Position numbers and translations under genes: made by a program. DNA of 64,000 nt from Granulicella arctica (GTDB lineage Bacteria > Acidobacteriota > Terriglobia > Terriglobales > Acidobacteriaceae). Each line of letters begins with the position of its first letter. The stretch's first letter is position 1. This document shows, piece after piece, positions 59,029 through 64,000 of this stretch. The DNA is taken from positions 4,278,001 through 4,342,000 of the forward strand of contig NZ_JAGTUT010000001.1 of assembly GCF_025685605.1 (NCBI RefSeq), written 5' to 3'. The notes under the pieces are model-generated. The model ran no database searches. It was not told where the DNA came from and was given only the letters and a program-made list of their open reading frames with translations.

Positions 59029-60219
59029 ATGGAGTCGGTGGGCGTTTACATCTCGGTGCCGTTCTGTAAGGCGAAGTGCAGCTTCTGTAACTTTGCCTCG
59101 GATGTGTTCGGGGCCGGGCGGATGGAGGGGTATGTTGCTCGGCTGGTGGAGGAGATTCGTGAGGCTCGGGTGCGGGCTGCGCGGATGGGTGCGGTGCTGC
59201 CAGAGCGGGTGGACACGGTTTATTTTGGCGGAGGAACGCCGAGTTTGTTAGAGCCGAAGATGATGAAGGAGATCTTTGCAGCGCTGCGTGGGGAGTTTGT
59301 GGTCGATGCCGGGGCGGAGATCACGCTGGAGTGTGCGCCGGGGCAGTTGGCGGATGCGACGTTGGCGGAGTTGCTGGGGCAGGGGCTGAATCGGGTAAGC
59401 CTTGGGGTGCAGAGCTTTGTGGACGCGGAGGCGGCGGCGGTGGGCCGGCTGCATACGCTGGCGATGTGTCTTGGGGAGATGGAACGGCTGCGGGCGGCGG
59501 GGGTGCTGGATCTTGGTGTGGACCTGATTGCGGGGCTGCCGCTGCAGACGGAGTCGAGCTGGCGATACTCGATTGCGGAGGCGGTGGGGACGGGGTCGGC
59601 GCATGTGAGTGTGTATATGTTGGAGGTGGATGGGGAGTCGCGGCTGGGGCGCGAGTCGCTGGCGGGCGGGACGCGGTATGGTGCGGGGGCTCTGCCGGCG
59701 GATGAGGCTGTGGCGGACTGGTATCTGGAGGCTTGCGCGGCGTTGGGGTCGGCTGGGGTGATGCAGTATGAGATCTCCAACTTTGCGCGGCAGGGGTTTC
59801 GGTCGCGGCACAACGTGAAGTACTGGCGGCGCGAGGCTTATGTGGGATTCGGGCTGGATGCACACTCGATGCTTCGGATGGAGGATGGGGTGGTGCGGTT
59901 TCAGAATGGGGATGAGCTGGACGGGTATATGGGTGGGGGGGTGCTCCCGCTGCTGGGCGCGAGGGTGGAGCCTGTGTTTGTGCGGGGGGATGAGGCATTT
60001 GAGGAGGCTGTATTTTTGGGGCTGCGGATGAACGAGGGAGTTTCGTTGGCGGGGCTGCGGAGGGAATTTGGTCTGGGGCTGGTGTCGGGGTTGACTGACG
60101 CGCTGGTTGAGTTGGTTGAGGCTGGGTTGGTGGGGATGGAAGGGGAGCGGGTTTGGCTTACGGGGCGGGGAAGACTGTTGTCGAACGAGGTGTTTGAGCG
60201 GGTTCTAGTGGCGGCTTGA
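59029..60219 (+). CDS. hemW: HemW-like radical SAM protein (coproporphyrinogen III oxidase homologue)
   Basis: 396 residues. It opens with VGVYISVPFCKAKCSFCNFA, the CxxxCxxC cluster motif (Cys13, Cys17, Cys20) of radical SAM enzymes. Next come TVYFGGGTPSLLEPKMMKEI, ITLECAPGQLADATLAELLG, LNRVSLGVQSFVDAEAAAVG and LGVDLIAGLPLQTESSWRYS, the HemW/HemN order. Near the C-terminus MQYEISNFARQGFRSRHNVK, YWRREAYVGFGLDAHSM and a HemN C-terminal winged domain. It lacks the N-terminal extension of true HemN, so a haem chaperone role as in HemW is more likely than coproporphyrinogen oxidation. Cytoplasmic. Confidence 0.9.
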   Translation: MESVGVYISVPFCKAKCSFCNFASDVFGAGRMEGYVARLVEEIREARVRAARMGAVLPERVDTVYFGGGTPSLLEPKMMKEIFAALRGEFVVDAGAEITLECAPGQLADATLAELLGQGLNRVSLGVQSFVDAEAAAVGRLHTLAMCLGEMERLRAAGVLDLGVDLIAGLPLQTESSWRYSIAEAVGTGSAHVSVYMLEVDGESRLGRESLAGGTRYGAGALPADEAVADWYLEACAALGSAGVMQYEISNFARQGFRSRHNVKYWRREAYVGFGLDAHSMLRMEDGVVRFQNGDELDGYMGGGVLPLLGARVEPVFVRGDEAFEEAVFLGLRMNEGVSLAGLRREFGLGLVSGLTDALVELVEAGLVGMEGERVWLTGRGRLLSNEVFERVLVAA

Positions 60220-60375
60220 CGGAATGCGGGGGCCTCTCCACTTCGCGTTGCTCCGGTCGAGATGACGATAGTTGTGGCGCTCCGTCCGAGATGACGGTCT
60301 TGGTGGTTCGGCCGAAAACGGTTTATTTGGGGCGAGTCTTAAAGGCAGTTTGTGATGGTGATTCTAGGAGATGCG
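60220..60375. repeat. Extragenic spacer with two copies of a GTCGAGATGACG-like repeat
   Basis: GGTCGAGATGACGATAGT and GTCCGAGATGACGGTCTT occur about 35 bases apart (near 60256 and 60284). Such CTCCG..GAGATGAC stretches resemble dispersed intergenic repeats of acidobacteria. The right end carries the AGGAG ribosome binding site (60366-60370) of the threonine aldolase gene. Confidence 0.45.
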
Positions 60376-61440
60376 ATGTATCAGGGTAGTGATGGTGTGA
60401 TGGGAGCGGGTTTTGTGGATTTGCGGAGCGATACGGTAACGAAGCCTACGGCGGCGATGCGGGAGGCGATGGCCTCTGCCGAGGTTGGGGATGATGTGTA
60501 TGGAGAAGACCCTACGATCAATCGGCTGGAGAAGCGGGCGGCGGAGGTGTTTGGGAAAGAGGCGTCGATCTTTGTGCCGACGGGGACGATGGGCAATCAG
60601 ATCGCGATCCGGCTGCATACGGAGCATGGGCAGGAGGTGATCTGCGAGGCGCGGGCGCATGTTCTGGACTGGGAGATGGCGATGACGGCGGCGTTCTCGG
60701 GGTGCCAGCACCGGGCGGTGACGGCGGAGCGAGGGATTCTGACGTGGGAGCTGATCAAGCCGGCGATCGGCGCGAAGATCTACTATCGGGCGCAGACGGG
60801 GCTGATCTGCCTTGAGAACACGCACAATATGGCTGGCGGAACGGTGACGCCGCTCGCGGTGATGGAAGAGGTCTGGGAGGGCGCGAAGGCGGCTGGGCTG
60901 CCGGTGCATCTGGATGGTGCGCGGGTGTTCAATGCGGCGACTGCGCTTGGGATGGATGTTGGCGTGATGACGCATGGGTTCGATACGGTGAACTTCTGCC
61001 TGTCGAAGGGGTTGGGCGCTCCGGTGGGGTCGATGCTGGTGGGGACGCGCAAGCATATCGAGCGGGCACGGATGTTCCGCAAAGCGCTTGGGGGCGGGAT
61101 GCGGCAGGCCGGGGTACTGGCGGCGGCTGGGCTGATTGCGCTGGAGGAGATGCCGAAGCGACTTGGCGAGGACCATGCGCATGCGCGGCTGCTGGCGGAG
61201 TGTGTGGCGAAGTCCGATAAGGTGGCGATTGATCTGGGTGCGGTGCAGACGAATATCGTGATCTTTGAGCTTAAGGGTGGCGGGGATGCTCCGGGTTTTG
61301 TTGCCGGGTTGAAGGCTCAGGGCGTGCTGGCCAGTGCGATTGGGCCTCATGCGGTTCGGTTTGTTACGCACTTTGATGTGGATCGAGAGGCTTGTGAGCG
61401 GGCGGCTGGGATTGTATGGGCGGCTTTGGGGGCGCTGTAG
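60376..61440 (+). CDS. ltaE: Low-specificity L-threonine aldolase
   Basis: About 354 residues from the ATG at 60376 (AGGAG 5 bases upstream); starts at 60352/60355 are alternatives. The family's opening is unmistakable: GFVDLRSDTVTKPTAAMREA, then MASAEVGDDVYGEDPTINRL and FVPTGTMGNQIAI. PLP-enzyme fold type I features: LENTHNMAGGTVTPL, LPVHLDGARVFNAATALGM (Asp contacting the pyridine N, Arg) and FDTVNFCLSKGLGAPVGSML, with Lys of SKGLGAP forming the Schiff base. Cleaves L-threonine/allo-threonine to glycine and acetaldehyde in the cytoplasm. Confidence 0.95.
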   Translation: MYQGSDGVMGAGFVDLRSDTVTKPTAAMREAMASAEVGDDVYGEDPTINRLEKRAAEVFGKEASIFVPTGTMGNQIAIRLHTEHGQEVICEARAHVLDWEMAMTAAFSGCQHRAVTAERGILTWELIKPAIGAKIYYRAQTGLICLENTHNMAGGTVTPLAVMEEVWEGAKAAGLPVHLDGARVFNAATALGMDVGVMTHGFDTVNFCLSKGLGAPVGSMLVGTRKHIERARMFRKALGGGMRQAGVLAAAGLIALEEMPKRLGEDHAHARLLAECVAKSDKVAIDLGAVQTNIVIFELKGGGDAPGFVAGLKAQGVLASAIGPHAVRFVTHFDVDREACERAAGIVWAALGAL

Positions 61441-61502
61441 GGCAGCGGCGCTCCATGTGGGAATGCAGCAAAGTAGGCGCTTAGGGTCGAGCTTCGCACA
61501 TT

Positions 61503-61528
61503 CCCATGTCCCAGGATCGGGACATGGG
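61503..61528. repeat. 10-bp perfect palindromic repeat, acidobacterial REP-like
   Basis: CCCATGTCCC (61503-61512) and GGGACATGGG (61519-61528) flank AGGATC, followed by GCACCCGACC. Similar palindromes ending in GGGGCACCC are, from memory, common dispersed intergenic repeats in Terriglobia. The spacer also holds dispersed-repeat copy 2. Confidence 0.6.
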
Positions 61529-61568
61529 GCACCCGACCGTTCACGGCTGGACTCACAGCAAAGGCCGA

Positions 61569-61602
61569 CCGCAGGTCCTTCGAACTTCGCTCAGGATGAC
61601 AG
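61569..61602 (+). repeat. Dispersed extragenic repeat, copy 2
   Basis: Reads CCGCAGGTCCTTCGAACTTC then GCTCAGGATGACAG. It shares the exact core CCGCAGGTCCTTCGA and most of the rest with the inverted copy at 51811-51844. Confidence 0.6.
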
Positions 61603-61620
61603 TGTGTGGGGTGGGTCGAA

Positions 61621-62034
61621 TTAGTGCTTTGCCTCTTGCTGGCGCATGGGCATGCTGTCGATGGTGTCGCGGAGCTTGTCGAAGGGGATGGGTCTGGTGG
61701 AGCGTAGCTTTTCGCCGCCGTCTTTGCCTACGAGGATGACGACGAAGTCTTTCGGGGCGACTTTGAAGCGGCGGCGGAGTGCTGCCTGCTCGCTGTCTTC
61801 TGGGGTGGGATGGCCGGTGACTTCCATGGTGAGGACGAGTTGGCGTTCGTCGGCCTCGGGCTGGTTGATGCGAATGGCGCGTGCCTGCTCGACGGCGCGG
61901 GGGTCGTTACCGGAGGGTGTGAAGACGTAGAGGGGACGGTTGGTCATGGGTTCGGAGCTCTGTGCGGTGAGCGAGGGTGCGGCAAAGAAGGCGGCGGCGA
62001 GGGCGAGATATAGAGCTTGCTTTGAGCGGGCCAT
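61621..62034 (-). CDS. DUF4174 secreted protein
   Basis: 137 residues. Signal peptide LYLALAAAFFAAPSLTAQ. DUF4174 signatures: NRPLYVFTPSGNDPRAVEQA near the N-terminus and, at the end, DFVVILVGKDGGEKLRSTRP, then IPFDKLRDTIDSMPMRQQE. The conserved GKDGGEKLR...P...L...ID.MPMRQ block is characteristic. Predicted thioredoxin-like fold, periplasmic; no function known for the family. Confidence 0.92.
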   Translation of the reverse strand: MARSKQALYLALAAAFFAAPSLTAQSSEPMTNRPLYVFTPSGNDPRAVEQARAIRINQPEADERQLVLTMEVTGHPTPEDSEQAALRRRFKVAPKDFVVILVGKDGGEKLRSTRPIPFDKLRDTIDSMPMRQQEAKH

Positions 62035-62188
62035 GTCGTTCTATGATGGCAAATATCGAAGATGAATGCTGCGTTACAGGTCTTTTTGCCTCGTAAAGGT
62101 GGCAGATTCATCCCCTATTAGTATTTGCAGGCTTGTGGTGCGCTAGGCTGGACACGGTAAGTTTGCAGGATTAATCGAGGTCAACGCT

Positions 62189-62911
62189 TTGAGTCAAACG
62201 ATCTTCGTTCTGGAAGATGATGCGGATATCTCCCGCCTGGTGCAGTATCACCTTGAGAGCGCGGGCTATGCGGTGCGCCCATATCTGGCGCCGAGCCAGA
62301 TTGTTACAGATGCTGAGCGGCAGCCGCCGGCGCTGTTCCTTCTGGACATCATGGTGCCGGGTGGCGATGGCCTGGACCTGTGCCGAAGGCTTCGGCAGAA
62401 TCCCAGCCTGAGCAGTATTCCGATCATCTTCCTGACGGCGCGAGCAGCGGAAAACGACAGGGTGCATGGGCTTGAGCTTGGCGCGGACGACTATATTACG
62501 AAGCCGTTTGCGACGCGGGAGTTGGTGGCGCGGGTGAAGGCTGTATTGCGACGCTTTGAGCGTCCGACCGGACCGTCGCTGATCAAATTCGAGACGATCG
62601 AGATCGACGCGAGCGCGATGCAGTTGCGGGTTGGTGGGGAACTGGTGACGACGACGGCTACGGAGTTCCGACTGCTCGATTATCTGGCGCGGCATCCGGG
62701 GCGCGTGTTCAGCCGGGACCACCTGCTGGATGCGGTGTGGGGCGATGCGCGCTTTGTTACGCCGCGGTCAGTCGATGTGTATGTGAGGCGGATTCGCGAG
62801 AAGATCGAGGCCGATGCTGAGACGCCACGGTATCTGAAGACGATGCGTGGGGCAGGATATCGGTTTGAGATTCCCAAAAGTGCTGCGGCTGTTCAGGAGA
62901 GAGGCGCTTGA
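62189..62911 (+). CDS. PhoB/OmpR-family response regulator
   Basis: 240 residues from a TTG start. Receiver domain: QTIFVLEDDADISRLVQYHL, phospho-Asp in ALFLLDIMVPGGDGLDLCRR (about 52), IIFLTARAAENDRVHGLELG and ADDYITKPF. DNA-binding winged helix: TTTATEFRLLDYLARHPGRV, FSRDHLLDAVWGDARFVTPR, SVDVYVRRIREKIEADAETP, MRGAGYRFE. The sequence and the PhoR-like kinase downstream suggest a phosphate-type system, but the pst genes are outside the window if present. Confidence 0.93.
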   Translation: MSQTIFVLEDDADISRLVQYHLESAGYAVRPYLAPSQIVTDAERQPPALFLLDIMVPGGDGLDLCRRLRQNPSLSSIPIIFLTARAAENDRVHGLELGADDYITKPFATRELVARVKAVLRRFERPTGPSLIKFETIEIDASAMQLRVGGELVTTTATEFRLLDYLARHPGRVFSRDHLLDAVWGDARFVTPRSVDVYVRRIREKIEADAETPRYLKTMRGAGYRFEIPKSAAAVQERGA

Positions 62912-63003
62912 TGCGGACGAGTGCGGCTTGCACCGATTTCAGGAACCAGAACTTTCCAGGAAAGCTTTATTTCTGAACGGTGTTCTGCACGTGGGTGTGT
63001 GGC

Positions 63004-64000
63004 GTGAATCGTAGTTTCTTTCTTGTTTTTGCGAGCAGGTTGACGGCGCTGATGGCGCTGGTTGTGGTGGTCTGCCTGGCTTTGCCACGTGGGGCGTGGT
63101 TGCTGTACCTGGTGGTGGTCATCGTCGGAGCATGGGTGGCTTCGTTCTGGATCGCTCACTCGCTGCGGGTGGCAATTCTGCCGTTGCGGCGGGCCGCGGC
63201 TGCTGAGGCGACGCACGCTGATCCTGTGAAGCCCACGCTTTTTCGGGATGTAACCGATGTGGCTGAGGCGATGCGAGCGGCGTTGATGCGAGCGGATGTT
63301 TCGTTGGCCGATTCCGTGGGGGCTCGGCAGGAGCTGGAGGCGATGCTCGACAGTATGCAGGATGCGGTGGTCGCGGTGGATGCGGGCGGGCGCATTCAGT
63401 GGACCAATCAACGCCTGCAGCGATTGGTTCCCGGGGCTTCTTTTTCGAGTTCGATCCGGATTGGGCATGCGCTGGTGCAGACGATTCGCGACCCCGAGGT
63501 GCTGGATAGCGTGCGGATTGCGCTGGCGGAGCGGCAAGTGGTGGAGCGGCGATCGACGTCAGTGATCCCAGGCCGGATCTTCGAGGTAAGTGCAGCGCCG
63601 ATGCCGGGTGGCGGGGCGGTGGCGGTGCTCCATGACATTACGCGGATCGAACAGGTGGAGCGGACGCAGCGGGATTTCGTGGCGAATGTGAGCCATGAAC
63701 TGCGGACGCCGCTGACGTCGATTACAGGGTACGTAGAGACGTTGCTGGACCACGAAGCGAGTTTGAGCCCGCAGGCGCGGGAGTTTCTGTCGACGATTCT
63801 GAAGAATGCGACGCGCATGAATCGGTTGACGGAGGATCTGCTGGTGATGGCACGGGTAGAGGCGGCTGAGGAGAAATTGCATCCGGCACCGATCCCGGCG
63901 GACATCCTGGTGCGGGATGCGGTGCAGGGGATGAGCGGACTGGTGCAGGACAATGATGCGGTGCTGGAGATCGGGGAGGTCACTGACACGCAGGTGTTCG
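63004..64000 (+). CDS. PhoR-type sensor histidine kinase (partial, runs off the window)
   Basis: The frame opens at a GTG (63004) and continues to the window edge, about 332 codons. Two adjacent hydrophobic segments (LTALMALVVVVCLALPRGAW; LLYLVVVIVGAWVASFWIAH) anchor it with almost no periplasmic loop, as in PhoR. A HAMP-like linker and a PAS-like domain follow (MLDSMQDAVVAVDAGGRIQW), then the HisKA H-box QRDFVANVSHELRTPLTSIT (His about 230). The ATPase domain begins at the edge. It lies 92 bases after the response regulator gene, its likely partner. Confidence 0.9.
   Translation, partial: MNRSFFLVFASRLTALMALVVVVCLALPRGAWLLYLVVVIVGAWVASFWIAHSLRVAILPLRRAAAAEATHADPVKPTLFRDVTDVAEAMRAALMRADVSLADSVGARQELEAMLDSMQDAVVAVDAGGRIQWTNQRLQRLVPGASFSSSIRIGHALVQTIRDPEVLDSVRIALAERQVVERRSTSVIPGRIFEVSAAPMPGGGAVAVLHDITRIEQVERTQRDFVANVSHELRTPLTSITGYVETLLDHEASLSPQAREFLSTILKNATRMNRLTEDLLVMARVEAAEEKLHPAPIPADILVRDAVQGMSGLVQDNDAVLEIGEVTDTQVF

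Noticed and set aside
60364..61371. 335-codon minus-strand open frame opposite threonine aldolase
   Set aside because: Arginine/histidine-rich shadow of a well-supported PLP enzyme gene.

Overview
The window looks like a chromosomal segment of an acidobacterium of the Terriglobia type (Granulicella/Edaphobacter/Terriglobus-like). This is inferred from family content: a very large CarboxypepD-regulatory TonB-dependent receptor next to a winged-helix/TolB-propeller regulator, small secreted proteins with a VPFSF-type motif, pairs of MacB/FtsX-like permeases, a DUF4174 protein and palindromic dispersed repeats. No rRNA or other taxonomic marker is present, so the assignment is an inference.

The window splits into two parts. 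Positions 1 to about 42,880 form a mosaic accessory region. From left: a secreted PLC/GDPD-like protein; a divergent regulator/TonB-receptor pair (1.6-7.4 kb); an insertion-sequence graveyard (7.5-11.6 kb) with IS6 and IS66 relics and an ISNCY-type element carrying a nested IS3-family element in its end; a decayed HEPN-type gene; then small regulator/enzyme modules: XRE-epimerase, TetR-FAD monooxygenase, MarR-SnoaL and TetR-NmrA-MFS. Between them lie a complete IS66 element with an 8-bp target duplication (19.87-22.48 kb), an O-methyltransferase coupled to a tiny membrane peptide, two two-component systems (OmpR/HisKA and LytS/LytTR types), a cytochrome c, an M13 metallopeptidase, a carotenoid-oxygenase homologue and another IS3-family element. 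The region ends with an excisionase-like HTH protein and a tyrosine integrase whose 3' end faces the 3' end of an initiator tRNA-Met gene. That arrangement suggests an integrated element whose right boundary is the tRNA and whose left end lies outside the window.

Positions 42.9-64.0 kb look like core genome, with visibly higher third-position GC, dense genes and housekeeping functions: a BON/Gly-zipper envelope protein, a PpiD/SurA-type chaperone-isomerase, MalQ, two FtsX-like permeases, a catalytically degenerate M1 peptidase homologue, LpxB, an MsbA-like ABC exporter, a DUF892 ferritin-like protein, a DUF1223 protein, a HemW-like radical SAM protein, threonine aldolase, a DUF4174 protein, and a PhoB/PhoR-type pair whose kinase runs off the window.

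I did not find a convincing wholly new multi-gene system. The best leads are the integrase with an embedded CxxCGAxPGxxC..H zinc-ribbon-like insert, the coupled membrane micropeptide/O-methyltransferase pair, the zinc-site-less M1 homologue with TPR-like repeats, and the nested IS structure with doubled terminal repeats. No database searches were run; family names rest on motifs recognised by eye.
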